Shown here piece after piece: positions 1-6,260 of a DNA stretch of 6,842 nucleotides. Position numbers and translations under genes: made by a program. Below the pieces are notes generated by a model. That model was not told the origin of the DNA. It saw only the letters and a list, made by a program, of their open reading frames with translations, and ran no database searches. The stretch is from Anaerolineae bacterium (lineage in GTDB: Bacteria > Chloroflexota > Anaerolineae > CG2-30-64-16): positions 1 to 6,842 of the forward strand of contig JALOOE010000125.1 of assembly GCA_025454565.1 (NCBI GenBank), written 5' to 3'. Each line of letters begins with the position of its first letter. Positions within the stretch are counted from its first letter, which is position 1.

Positions 1-1434
1 GCCTACGGCGATAAGGTGAAGGTATCGCTGGCGTTGTGGGCCGGCATTACCCCGCCGCTGATCCTGAGCATTGTGGCAGTGTCGCTTGGGATGATATTGT
101 GGGTGTTCCGCGTCCGCGTGCGCGCCTGGCAGGACCGCGTGCCGGAACGCTTTAGCTTCAACCGTGTGTACTCCGGCACGCTCCAACTGCTGGACCGGGC
201 GGCCTATCTTGCCACTCGGACGCAGTCGGGCCAACTGCGGCGTTACCTGGCCATCATGTTGGTCAGCCTGACCGCGTTAATGCTGCTTTTCGGCCGTATG
301 CCGCTGCCGACGACACTACCGCCGTTCAGCCTGGACGAACTGGCGATCTTGCGCGTCTTCACCCTGACATTGGCGACAGCCGCCGCGGGCCTCAGCGTCT
401 TCCTGCGCCGCGATTTCGATGCCATCCTCGCGCTGGGGGCATCGGGTCTGAGTGTGGCCGTGATCATGGTCCTGGAGCCCGCGCCCGACGTCGCGCTGGT
501 GCAGGTGGTGGTCGATATCCTGAGTGTGGTAATCCTGACCCTGGCGCTCACCAGTCTGCCGCGCAAGCAACGCCGCCGCAGTTGGGAGCTGACCTTCAAG
601 CAAAGCCGCGTCGGCCTGGGGCGAGACGGTCTGATCGCGGCCGCCAGCGGGTTCGCGATGATGATCCTTACCCTGGTTGCGCTGACCTCCCGGCCGCGCG
701 AAAGTATCGTCACCCCGTTCTACGAGGCCAACGCCAAGCTGCTCACCGGCGCGGCCGATATCGTGGGTGCAGTGGTGGTGGACTTCCGCGGCTTCGACAC
801 GTTGATTGAGATTGCGGTCTTCGGCCTGGCCGGGGTGGGGGTCTACACATTGCTGCGCTACGCGGCGCACACGGATTGGCAAGCGAATCAGCGTGCAGCG
901 AATGGCGAGACGCTAGACGCTGCCGATCGGGGTGAGTTCGGGTTGGGGATAGAACATCACGACCTCTTCGTCATGGGCATCGGCGGGAAGCGGCCGTCAC
1001 CATTCGTGCGGGTCCTGGCACGCATCCTGTTGCCCGTCATGCTAGTGCTGGCCGCCGTACAGATGATGTACGGGCACGACCAGGCCGGCGATGGATTCAC
1101 AGCGGGCGTCATCATCAGCCTGACCATCGCATTCTGGTACGTGGTGTTCGGATACCATGAGACACGGCGGCAGTTGCCTTGGCTTAAGCCGAGCATCCTG
1201 ATTGGGGCGGGGCTGCTGCTGGCGATCGCGGACGCTGCGCTGGCGGCATTGTTGACCGGCTCGTTCTTCGCCCATTTGGACTATGGGAAGATGTTGGCCC
1301 TGCCGCTCCCACGCGGTTTCGGCTTGACCACTTCCTTTGTTTTCGAGGTGGCGATCTGCCTGACGGTGCTGGGCGGCGCATCCATGACGCTGGCTGCATT
1401 GGGGCATCCGAAGGATGATCCGGTGGAGCGATAG
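1..1434 (+). CDS. mrpA: Mrp antiporter subunit A C-terminal region fused to subunit B (5' partial)
   Basis: This is the C-terminal part of the large Mrp subunit. The frame is open from base 1, so the GTG at 16 is most likely an internal valine codon and the true start lies upstream. Counting from that GTG, residues 5-30 form a membrane helix from the end of the NuoL-like part. Residues 80-180 hold several helices and the MrpA signature APDVALVQ (156-163). Residues 248-281 carry the conserved VDFRGFDTLIE block. After a polar linker (about 282-327), residues 328-460 form an MnhB domain with the loop GHDQAGDGFTAG (353-364). MrpB is often a separate protein of about 140 residues; here it is joined to MrpA, as in the six-gene (group 2, Pha-like) operons. 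Consensus loops usually read GHxxPGGGF, so the proline is replaced by Ala357 while Phe361 is kept. The protein should act in the membrane as the scaffold and proton/Na+ path of the Na+/H+ antiporter. The family call is secure; the full length is unknown. Confidence 0.93.
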   Translation, partial: AYGDKVKVSLALWAGITPPLILSIVAVSLGMILWVFRVRVRAWQDRVPERFSFNRVYSGTLQLLDRAAYLATRTQSGQLRRYLAIMLVSLTALMLLFGRMPLPTTLPPFSLDELAILRVFTLTLATAAAGLSVFLRRDFDAILALGASGLSVAVIMVLEPAPDVALVQVVVDILSVVILTLALTSLPRKQRRRSWELTFKQSRVGLGRDGLIAAASGFAMMILTLVALTSRPRESIVTPFYEANAKLLTGAADIVGAVVVDFRGFDTLIEIAVFGLAGVGVYTLLRYAAHTDWQANQRAANGETLDAADRGEFGLGIEHHDLFVMGIGGKRPSPFVRVLARILLPVMLVLAAVQMMYGHDQAGDGFTAGVIISLTIAFWYVVFGYHETRRQLPWLKPSILIGAGLLLAIADAALAALLTGSFFAHLDYGKMLALPLPRGFGLTTSFVFEVAICLTVLGGASMTLAALGHPKDDPVER

Positions 1435-1461
1435 GGACGGCTAGACCCCGCCCGGACACTT

Positions 1462-1467
1462 GGGGGA
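1462..1467 (+). promoter_or_regulatory. Ribosome binding site of mrpC
   Basis: GGGGGA directly abuts the ATG at 1468 and lies 3 nt before a second in-frame ATG at 1471. Normal Shine-Dalgarno spacing favours the second ATG, so the mature protein may lack one methionine. Confidence 0.5.
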
Positions 1468-1803
1468 ATGATGGACATTTTGAAGGCGTTCGCTATCGGT
1501 ACGATGTTCGGGATTGGCGTGTTCCAGATTCTGCGCCGCAGCGTGATCCGCTCGGCTATCGGGCTGCTCATCATCTCCAATGCAGTGAACCTGTTCCTGC
1601 TGTCCACCGGCGCCTACCAGGGCGCGGTCGCTGCGTATGCCCAGGCGGCTGGCCAACGCAGCGACGCGCTACCCCAGGCGTTGGTTCTCACGGCCATTGT
1701 GATCAGCATGGCAGGCTTCTCGCTAGTGCTGGCGCTGGTGTACGTGCTCTCGACGCGCTACAGTACGGCGGATTCGGATGAGATTGCAGAGTTGAAGCAT
1801 TGA
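1468..1803 (+). CDS. mrpC: Na+/H+ antiporter subunit MrpC (NuoK-like)
   Basis: This 111-residue membrane protein is homologous to NuoK of respiratory complex I and is a core part of the Mrp complex, packing beside MrpD and the C-terminal part of MrpA. Three hydrophobic helices are visible (about residues 5-22, 28-47 and 71-94). The family hallmark DALPQALVLTAIVIS (66-80) contains the conserved threonine and isoleucine-valine run of MrpC/NuoK proteins. Length matches the family (about 110-115). The gene begins 33 nt after the mrpAB stop. Two adjacent ATGs (1468 and 1471) are possible starts; the difference is one residue. The stop codon TGA overlaps a downstream ATG at 1803 (TGATG), which opens a 26-codon frame towards mrpD. 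The acidic, polar C-terminal tail (about 97-111) should be cytoplasmic. Confidence 0.95.
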   Translation: MMDILKAFAIGTMFGIGVFQILRRSVIRSAIGLLIISNAVNLFLLSTGAYQGAVAAYAQAAGQRSDALPQALVLTAIVISMAGFSLVLALVYVLSTRYSTADSDEIAELKH

Positions 1804-1883
1804 TGAATCAACGATCGGTAAATCAGTTAACCGGCGAATGCGCGCAGTACGCCATACGGCTACAGGTCATGCTGAAGGATTGA
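1803..1883 (+). CDS. Possible 26-codon bridging ORF between mrpC and mrpD
   Basis: An ATG whose A is the last base of the mrpC stop codon (TGATG) opens a frame of 26 codons that ends in TGA at 1881-1883, one base before the TTG start of mrpD. It begins MNQRSVNQLTG and ends LQVMLKD, is polar, and has no membrane helix or recognisable domain. Its geometry is what a translational-coupling relay would look like: ribosomes leaving mrpC could re-initiate, read through the spacer and deliver themselves to the mrpD ribosome binding site at 1874-1879. There is no strong Shine-Dalgarno sequence of its own. A frame this short can easily arise by chance, so this is a candidate only. Confidence 0.15.
   Translation: MNQRSVNQLTGECAQYAIRLQVMLKD
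1874..1879 (+). promoter_or_regulatory. Ribosome binding site of mrpD
   Basis: GAAGGA lies 5 nt before TTG 1885 and 8 nt before GTG 1888. No in-frame ATG lies nearby, and an ATG at 1869 is in another frame that stops at 1881. The site therefore supports a non-ATG start for mrpD, but does not decide between TTG and GTG. Confidence 0.65.
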
Positions 1884-1884
1884 G

Positions 1885-3387
1885 TTGGTGGATTCTCATC
1901 TCGTCCTGCTTCCTATCATCATTCCGCTGACTGGCGCGGCGGCTGGGCTGCTGCTCTGGCGCCGTCTGCGCGTCCAGCGGGCATGGTCCGCCGGCGCGCT
2001 GGGCGCGTCGTTCATCGCCAGTATCGCGCTGCTGGGGATCGTCTGGCAGCGCGGCCCGGTGGTGTTCCAGTTGGGCGGCTGGCCCCCGCCGTTCGGCATC
2101 ACCCTGGTCGGCGATCTATTGGCCGCGACGATGGTTGTGATGGCGCAAGGGATTCTCGTCACAGGCCTGATCTACGCGCTGGGCTGCCGGGACAAGTGCG
2201 CCACCTACCCGGCGTTCTTCCCCCTCTTCCTGACCCTCACCGCCGGGCTCACCGGCGCGTTTCTGACCGGCGACATCTTCAATCTGTTCGTTTTCGCTGA
2301 GCTCTTGGTGTTGTCCGGCGCGGTGCTCACGGCGATTTCGGACGATCGCCACGGTCCCGAGGCCGCGTACAAGTACTTTTTCATCAGCCTCTTTGCGGCC
2401 ATCTTCCTGCTGAGCGCTATCGGCAGCTTGTACGTCTCGTATGGCACGCTGAACATGGCCGATTTGGCAGAGCGCATCCTTCGAGGGTCTCAGGATGCCG
2501 CCCCGGCGCCGCCGCTCCTTGGTATGGCGATGGTGCTGATGTTCGTTTTCTTCATGGTGAAGAGCGCAGTGGTACCGTTCCATTTCTGGCAGCCCGACTT
2601 CCACACGGCCTCGCCCACGCCGGTCAGCGCGATGCTGTCTTCGGTGGTAGTGAAGCTGGGAGTGTACGGCTTTCTGCGCATGACGACGCTGCTCTTCGTG
2701 CCGTATGCCGCGACGCTCCGCGGGTTGCTGATCGTCCTGGGCATCGTCGGCGTAGTCTTTGGTGGGTTGGCCGCCCTCGGCACACATAACGCCAAACGCA
2801 TGCTCGCCTATTCCACCCTGGCTCAGATCGGGTTCATCTTGGTGGGAATCGGTTGGGGTACACCCCTTGCATTGGCCGCAGCCATCGTGCTGGCGGTCAA
2901 TCACAGCCTGATCAAAGCCGCCATGCTGATGTTGGCTGGCGCAGTCGCCAGCCGAGCGCAGGTTAAGTCGGCTGCCTTTGCGAACATCACGGGGTTGGGC
3001 AAGTCGCTGCCTTTCATGGGCGCCCTGTTCTTGCTGGGCGCGATGGCGCTGGCCGGCATCCCGCCGACGAACGGCTTCATCGGGAAGCTGGCGCTGTTCC
3101 AAAGCGGAGTGGTGGGCCGCGAGTATCCGTCGCTGGCTGCGATCGGTGTCGCCAGCATCATCACGGTCGTCTATATTGTGCCAGCGTTTCGGACCATTTG
3201 GTGGGTTTCACCGGCCGAGGGTGTGAAAGCCAAGCCTGGCGGTGATCGCATCCTGGCGCCTGCGCTGCTGATCGGCCTGTGTCTGCTGCTAGGTGTGTGG
3301 GCCGAGCCGCTGCTGCGCCTGGCAAACCACGTCAGTGTATGGCTGGGCGACCCATCAGCGTATATCGCTGCAGTGTTGGGGAAGTGA
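1885..3387 (+). CDS. mrpD: Na+/H+ antiporter subunit MrpD (NuoN/NuoM-like)
   Basis: MrpD is one of the two large antiporter-like subunits of the Mrp complex, related to NuoL/M/N of complex I, and is thought to move protons through a chain of charged residues within the membrane. At 500 residues it has the usual family length. The Proton_antipo_M domain spans about 125-420. Visible key elements are GDIFNLFVFAE (129-139) with the essential glutamate Glu139, Lys226 in the MVKSAVVPFHFW stretch, PDFHTASPTPVSAMLS (237-252), Lys257, the NAKRMLAYSTLAQIGF stretch (302-317), and His340/Lys344 in NHSLIKA. About fourteen hydrophobic helices are evident. The start is TTG 1885 or GTG 1888; both sit behind GAAGGA and differ by one residue. 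It lies 81 nt after mrpC, the largest gap inside the cluster, and 13 nt before mrpE. Nothing looks degraded. Confidence 0.96.
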   Translation: MVDSHLVLLPIIIPLTGAAAGLLLWRRLRVQRAWSAGALGASFIASIALLGIVWQRGPVVFQLGGWPPPFGITLVGDLLAATMVVMAQGILVTGLIYALGCRDKCATYPAFFPLFLTLTAGLTGAFLTGDIFNLFVFAELLVLSGAVLTAISDDRHGPEAAYKYFFISLFAAIFLLSAIGSLYVSYGTLNMADLAERILRGSQDAAPAPPLLGMAMVLMFVFFMVKSAVVPFHFWQPDFHTASPTPVSAMLSSVVVKLGVYGFLRMTTLLFVPYAATLRGLLIVLGIVGVVFGGLAALGTHNAKRMLAYSTLAQIGFILVGIGWGTPLALAAAIVLAVNHSLIKAAMLMLAGAVASRAQVKSAAFANITGLGKSLPFMGALFLLGAMALAGIPPTNGFIGKLALFQSGVVGREYPSLAAIGVASIITVVYIVPAFRTIWWVSPAEGVKAKPGGDRILAPALLIGLCLLLGVWAEPLLRLANHVSVWLGDPSAYIAAVLGK

Positions 3388-3400
3388 GGTCCCGTCATCC

Positions 3401-3880
3401 ATGCATTACATTCGCACCATTGTTATCCTGCTCATCATCTATCTGGCTCTGACCGGGAACCTGCAGCTCAGTAACATTGTGCTAGGTACTTTGGTGTCAA
3501 CAGTGGCAGCGCTGCTGCTGCGGCCCCAGCCCGGACCGACTGACCTGCGCCGGCTGCCGGCTGCTGGCTGGGCGCTGATCCGGTACACCGCCATCCTGGC
3601 CGTCGACGTGGTCAAGAGCGGCATCGGAGTCGCCCGCATCGTGCTCGACCCGGCGCTGCCGATCCAGCCCGGCATCATTGCCATCGATTCGGGCTGCGAC
3701 AGCGAGCTGGGCACCGCGCTCAGCGCGCACGCCCTCTCCGTCACGCCAGGCGAGCTGGTGATCGGCATCGACAAAGCGGGCACGCTTTACACCCACTGTT
3801 TGGATGCAACCCACTCAGCCGAGTACGTAGCAGACGCGCAGGCCATGCGCCGCGACCTATTGAGCAAGATCTTCCCATGA
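3401..3880 (+). CDS. mrpE: Na+/H+ antiporter subunit MrpE
   Basis: This 159-residue protein belongs to the MNHE family of small Mrp subunits, which have no complex I counterpart. Two N-terminal hydrophobic helices (about 5-20 and 23-40) and a third amphipathic or membrane segment (about 55-80) precede a soluble C-terminal domain. The motif SVTPGELVIGID (113-124) matches the conserved TPGT/TPGE turn of the family, with Thr115 and Pro116. The frame is open as far back as an ATG at 3293, but that would add 36 non-conserved residues inside the mrpD coding region. The ATG at 3401 gives the family length and the expected hydrophobic N terminus, and follows GTGAGGT (3384-3390). Its stop overlaps the mrpF start by 4 nt (ATGA), so translation of the two is probably coupled. 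Confidence 0.94.
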   Translation: MHYIRTIVILLIIYLALTGNLQLSNIVLGTLVSTVAALLLRPQPGPTDLRRLPAAGWALIRYTAILAVDVVKSGIGVARIVLDPALPIQPGIIAIDSGCDSELGTALSAHALSVTPGELVIGIDKAGTLYTHCLDATHSAEYVADAQAMRRDLLSKIFP

Positions 3881-4152
3881 GCGACATCCTTGCCCTGGTG
3901 TTGAACATTGCCCTGGCGATCCACATCGCGCTCATTGCAGTCTGCGTCTGGCGGGTGTGGCGGGGCGAGAACGTCATTGACCGGCTGATCGGCGCTGACC
4001 TGGTGGGCACGCTTATGCTCGCCGTGCTGGTGTTGATCGCCTTGATCTGGCTGAACGCCGCGTACATCGATGTGGCGTTGGGGCTGGCCGCGTTGGGATT
4101 CGTGGGAACGATTGCGCTGGCGAAGTACATTGCGGATCAGCAGATGTTTTGA
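3877..4152 (+). CDS. mrpF: Na+/H+ antiporter subunit MrpF
   Basis: This small 91-residue membrane protein of the MrpF/PhaF family has three predicted helices (about 5-27, 38-58 and 64-84). The family signature is clear: GENVIDRLIGADLVGT (30-45) with the conserved Asp35-Arg36 and Asp41, followed by YIDVALGLAALGFVGT (63-78) and a terminal AKYI. The length is typical. In other systems the subunit is required for assembly and activity of the antiporter, and has been linked to bile-salt or cholate efflux in Bacillus. It starts within the mrpE stop codon (ATGA, 3877-3880) and stops directly before the extended mrpG frame. The start is unambiguous. Confidence 0.94.
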   Translation: MSDILALVLNIALAIHIALIAVCVWRVWRGENVIDRLIGADLVGTLMLAVLVLIALIWLNAAYIDVALGLAALGFVGTIALAKYIADQQMF

Positions 4153-4218
4153 GTGAAACGTGATTGTGCGCAGGAGAATCACGCAGCACGGATCAGGCAG
4201 GTAGTTGGAACCCGATTG

Positions 4219-4554
4219 ATGCATACATTTCTCGAATTCATCGCCATCCTCGCCGTGATCATAGGCACGGCCTTCTCGGTGCTGGGTGTGCTGGGGTTCA
4301 TCCGAATGCCGGATGTTTATACGCGCTTGCATGCCACGGGGAAGGTCAGCATATTTGGCGTGGTGCTGCTCCTGCTGGCCACGGTCGCGCTGACGCCGCT
4401 CGAGTTCGGCAAGGGGCTGGTCCTGATCGTGCTGTTGGTAGTCGGCGGGCCGGTCACCTCGCACGCCATCGGCTCGGCCGCGCATCGCATCGGCATTCCG
4501 ATGAAACGCGCCATACGCGATGATCTGGCTGCCATCGAGCAAACGCCACCTTAA
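4219..4554 (+). CDS. mrpG: Na+/H+ antiporter subunit MrpG
   Basis: The last subunit of the cluster, of the PhaG/MnhG/YufB family. From ATG 4219 it has 111 residues, the usual size. Three helices are visible (about 5-27, 42-61 and 66-85). Hallmarks are GVLGFIRMPDVYTRLHATGK (23-42) and GGPVTSHAIGSAAHR (76-90), which includes the conserved proline (Pro79) and histidine (His82). The frame is open back to a GTG at 4153, immediately after the mrpF stop. That start would add a charged, non-hydrophobic 22-residue N terminus not expected in this family, so I prefer 4219, preceded by a weak TTGGAA (4205-4210). If 4219 is right, mrpF and mrpG are separated by 66 nt. The charged C-terminal tail (about 92-111) is probably cytoplasmic. 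Confidence 0.93.
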   Translation: MHTFLEFIAILAVIIGTAFSVLGVLGFIRMPDVYTRLHATGKVSIFGVVLLLLATVALTPLEFGKGLVLIVLLVVGGPVTSHAIGSAAHRIGIPMKRAIRDDLAAIEQTPP

Positions 4555-4565
4555 GGATGTCGCTA

Positions 4566-4582
4566 ACGGTCATATATGCCGT
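4566..4582 (+). promoter_or_regulatory. Near-palindrome with -10-like hexamer, upstream of the CaCA gene
   Basis: ACGG and CCGT flank the palindrome CATATATG, with one extra T on the left side. TATATG (4573-4578) resembles a -10 element, but the best -35 candidate (TTAAGG, 4551-4556, 16-nt spacer) is poor. It could be a weak promoter with an overlapping operator for the antiporter gene; chance is also possible. Confidence 0.25.
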
Positions 4583-4585
4583 AGG

Positions 4586-4612
4586 GGTTGCGCCCAGTTG
4601 GGAGGCGCAGCC
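4586..4612 (+). other. Strong hairpin in the leader of the CaCA antiporter gene
   Basis: GGTTGCGCC (4586-4594) pairs with GGCGCAGCC (4604-4612) around a 9-nt loop: a 9-bp stem with one G-U pair. No T-run follows on either strand, so it is not a classical intrinsic terminator. It could stabilise the end of the mrp message, cap the leader of the next gene, or act in attenuation. The left arm is part of an 11-nt sequence repeated upstream of the MFS gene. Confidence 0.45.
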
Positions 4613-4674
4613 AAACACAATACGCGATCCATCCCGGATCATAACAACACCCGCCCGACCCACCGAAGATTATT

Positions 4675-4679
4675 GAGGT
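4675..4679 (+). promoter_or_regulatory. Ribosome binding site of the CaCA antiporter gene
   Basis: GAGGT lies 3 nt before the ATG at 4683, close but acceptable, and it supports this start, from which the protein begins directly with its first membrane helix. Confidence 0.5.
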
Positions 4680-4682
4680 CAA

Positions 4683-5810
4683 ATGGAGCCATTGACAGGG
4701 ATCTTGTTCATCATCGGTCTGGTTGCACTGATTGTCGGTGCAGAGTTGCTGGTGCGCGGTGCGGCGCGCCTGGCGGTGGGCTTCGGCATCTCGCCGTTGG
4801 TCGTCGGGCTGACGGTAGTCGCCTTTGGTACGAGTTCGCCAGAGTTGGCGGTGAGCATCGGTTCCGCGCTCTCCGGTCAGGCTGATATCGCCCTTGGGAA
4901 CGTAGTGGGCAGCAACATCTTCAATGTCCTCTTCATATTGGGCGTGTCCGCGTTGATCGGCGCGCTGGTCGTGATGCAGCAACTCGTGCGCCTGGATGTG
5001 CCGCTGATGATCGGCGTATCGTTCTTGCTGCTGCTGCTAGGACTGGATGGCCGCATCGGTCGGCTGGATGGTCTGTTCCTGTTCGCGGGTATTGTGGTGT
5101 ACACAGTTTTCGCCGTCTACCAAAGCCGCAAGGAGTTCAAGCTGGTTGAGGCTGAGTACACCCATGAATACGGGCAGCAAGATGACCGCATGGGCCTGTG
5201 GCGGATACTGCGTAACGTCGGGCTGGTGATCGTTGGCCTGCTGCTGCTGGTAGTCGGCGCGCGCTGGCTGGTGGATGGCGCCGTGAGCATCGCGCGGGCG
5301 CTGGAACTGAGCGAACTTGTCATCGGCCTGACCATCGTTGCCGTGGGCACGTCCTTGCCCGAAGTTGCAACCTCCGTCATCGCCAGCCTGCGTGGGGAAC
5401 GGGACATTGCTGTGGGCAATATCGTCGGCAGCAACCTGTTCAATATTATGGCGGTACTGGGCCTGTCGGCAGCCGTGGCTCCGAATGGCGTGAATGTGCC
5501 GGCGGCCGCGCTGGAGTTCGATATCCCCTTCATGATCGCCGTTGCGGTCGCATGCTTGCCAATCTTCTTCACAGGCTACCGCATCGCGCGCTGGGAAGGG
5601 GCGCTCTTTCTGGCCTACTACGTCGCCTACACCATCTACGTGATCCTCGATGCCGCCGAGCACGACGCACTGCCAACATATAGCACGATGCTGCTCGGAT
5701 TCGCTGTCCCACTGACCGCGGTGACGTTGGGTCTGTTGGCGGTGCGCGCCTGGCGGGTTAGCCGATCTGCCAAGTCCGGCAACGCAGACAGCGGCACGAC
5801 AACCGGCTGA
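4683..5810 (+). CDS. CaCA-family sodium/calcium antiporter (YrbG-like)
   Basis: A 375-residue cation/Ca2+ exchanger that should expel Ca2+ across the cytoplasmic membrane in exchange for Na+ (or H+). Two inverted alpha repeats are obvious. Alpha-1 has PLVVGLTVVAFGTSSPE (38-54) with Glu54, and GNVVGSNIFN (72-81). Alpha-2 has ELVIGLTIVAVGTSLPE (211-227) with Glu227, and GNIVGSNLFN (245-254). These glutamates and asparagines line the ion sites in NCX_Mj-type structures. About eleven hydrophobic segments are visible, five before and at least five after a polar, acidic cytoplasmic loop (147-176). The length is slightly above the common 310-360, through a C-terminal extra helix and a Ser/Gly/Thr-rich tail (360-375). 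Alpha-2 ends in Asn254 rather than the Asp associated with K+ dependence in animal NCKX, so K+-independent exchange is inferred. It lies 128 nt after mrpG. Substrate preference among Ca2+, Mn2+ and other cations cannot be read from sequence. Confidence 0.93.
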   Translation: MEPLTGILFIIGLVALIVGAELLVRGAARLAVGFGISPLVVGLTVVAFGTSSPELAVSIGSALSGQADIALGNVVGSNIFNVLFILGVSALIGALVVMQQLVRLDVPLMIGVSFLLLLLGLDGRIGRLDGLFLFAGIVVYTVFAVYQSRKEFKLVEAEYTHEYGQQDDRMGLWRILRNVGLVIVGLLLLVVGARWLVDGAVSIARALELSELVIGLTIVAVGTSLPEVATSVIASLRGERDIAVGNIVGSNLFNIMAVLGLSAAVAPNGVNVPAAALEFDIPFMIAVAVACLPIFFTGYRIARWEGALFLAYYVAYTIYVILDAAEHDALPTYSTMLLGFAVPLTAVTLGLLAVRAWRVSRSAKSGNADSGTTTG

Positions 5811-5871
5811 ACACCAAACTGTGAAAGAAATGTGGGAATCACCGCAGCGGTCTTGTCCGGCTGCACGCTGG

Positions 5872-5946
5872 CGGTCCGGCGCCCTGGCAATATCGCCCTG
5901 CGCGCGGGGCGGCCGGATGGCTCCTGACCCTATACCGGCCGGACCG
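5872..5946. repeat. Inverted repeat with 9-nt arms
   Basis: CGGTCCGGC (5872-5880) is the exact reverse complement of GCCGGACCG (5938-5946), separated by 57 nt of GC-rich sequence. It could close a large stem-loop in the 3' trailer of the antiporter message. In sequence this rich in CCGG, such arms can also arise by chance. Confidence 0.4.
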
Positions 5947-6009
5947 GCGCTCTGTTTCGCCAGCTACTACCGATGTGCGCTGTCCGCCGTGTGAGCGACA
6001 TTGCACGAT

Positions 6010-6039
6010 TTGCGCAGATTGTGTATAGGCATATATACT
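6010..6039 (+). promoter_or_regulatory. Candidate sigma-70-type promoter
   Basis: TTGCGC (6010-6015) and TATACT (6034-6039) are separated by 18 nt, in an AT-rich pocket that contrasts with the GC-rich surroundings. Transcription would begin near 6045. GTATA (6023-6027) and TATAC (6034-6038) form an inverted repeat over the -10 region, a possible operator. No convincing gene lies directly downstream before the terminator at 6234-6260. Confidence 0.5.
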
Positions 6040-6054
6040 AATTTCGTCTTGCGG

Positions 6055-6078
6055 CACACATGGCTTGTGTGATCACAC
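6055..6078 (+). promoter_or_regulatory. Hairpin overlapping a perfect 12-bp palindrome
   Basis: CACACA (6055-6060) can pair with TGTGTG (6066-6071) around a 5-nt loop. The overlapping GTGTGATCACAC (6067-6078) is a perfect palindrome. The two structures share bases 6067-6071, so they are mutually exclusive in RNA. The site starts about 10 nt after the inferred transcription start. It could be a downstream operator for a dimeric regulator or an RNA switch. Confidence 0.35.
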
Positions 6079-6233
6079 TTCATATCGGATGGGGGCACAT
6101 GCTGACTACGCACGGCGGCAAAAGCATTACTCGTAAGGCCGCGATCCAGGCCGAGAAGGCGCTGCCGCGCTGGCTGTCGCCCTCATCGCCAACGCCGCTT
6201 ATCCGTCCCATGCCATACAACAAATAGCACGAC

Positions 6234-6260
6234 CGCCTCGGGGAGGCGGCTCTTTTATTT
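6234..6260 (+). terminator. Intrinsic (Rho-independent) terminator
   Basis: CCGCCT (6234-6239) pairs perfectly with AGGCGG (6244-6249) around the loop CGGG, followed by CTCTTTTATTT (6250-6260). The T-rich tract is only on the + strand side, so it stops rightward transcription. It would end either a transcript starting near 6045 or a read-through message from the calcium antiporter gene, and insulates the MFS gene. Confidence 0.8.

Noticed and set aside
2116..3102. A 328-codon minus strand frame opposite mrpD.
   Set aside because: Its translation is a low-complexity Gln/His/Arg/Glu-rich shadow of the well-conserved mrpD gene, a known artefact in GC-rich sequence.
3293..3400. An upstream extension of mrpE beginning inside mrpD.
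   Set aside because: The extra 36 residues lie within mrpD coding sequence, are not hydrophobic like the MrpE N terminus, and exceed the family length.
1..4554. A membrane-bound hydrogenase or complex I module instead of an Mrp antiporter.
   Set aside because: The window has the full Mrp order with MrpE, MrpF and MrpG and an MrpA-MnhB fusion, and contains no hydrogenase, iron-sulphur or NuoB/C/D-like subunit.
4555..4682. A cation-sensing riboswitch (for example the yybP-ykoY Mn2+ type) in front of the CaCA gene.
   Set aside because: Only one strong hairpin is visible, and I cannot find the conserved internal loops of that class or any other riboswitch I know.
5830..5994. A 54-codon + strand frame starting 19 nt after the calcium antiporter stop, with five cysteines.
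   Set aside because: No credible ribosome binding site, no recognisable motif, and GC-rich DNA produces open frames of this size by chance.
5839..6057. A 72-codon minus strand frame in the intergenic region.
   Set aside because: No ribosome binding site or motif seen; composition is that of an Arg/Ser-rich chance frame opposite GC-rich DNA.
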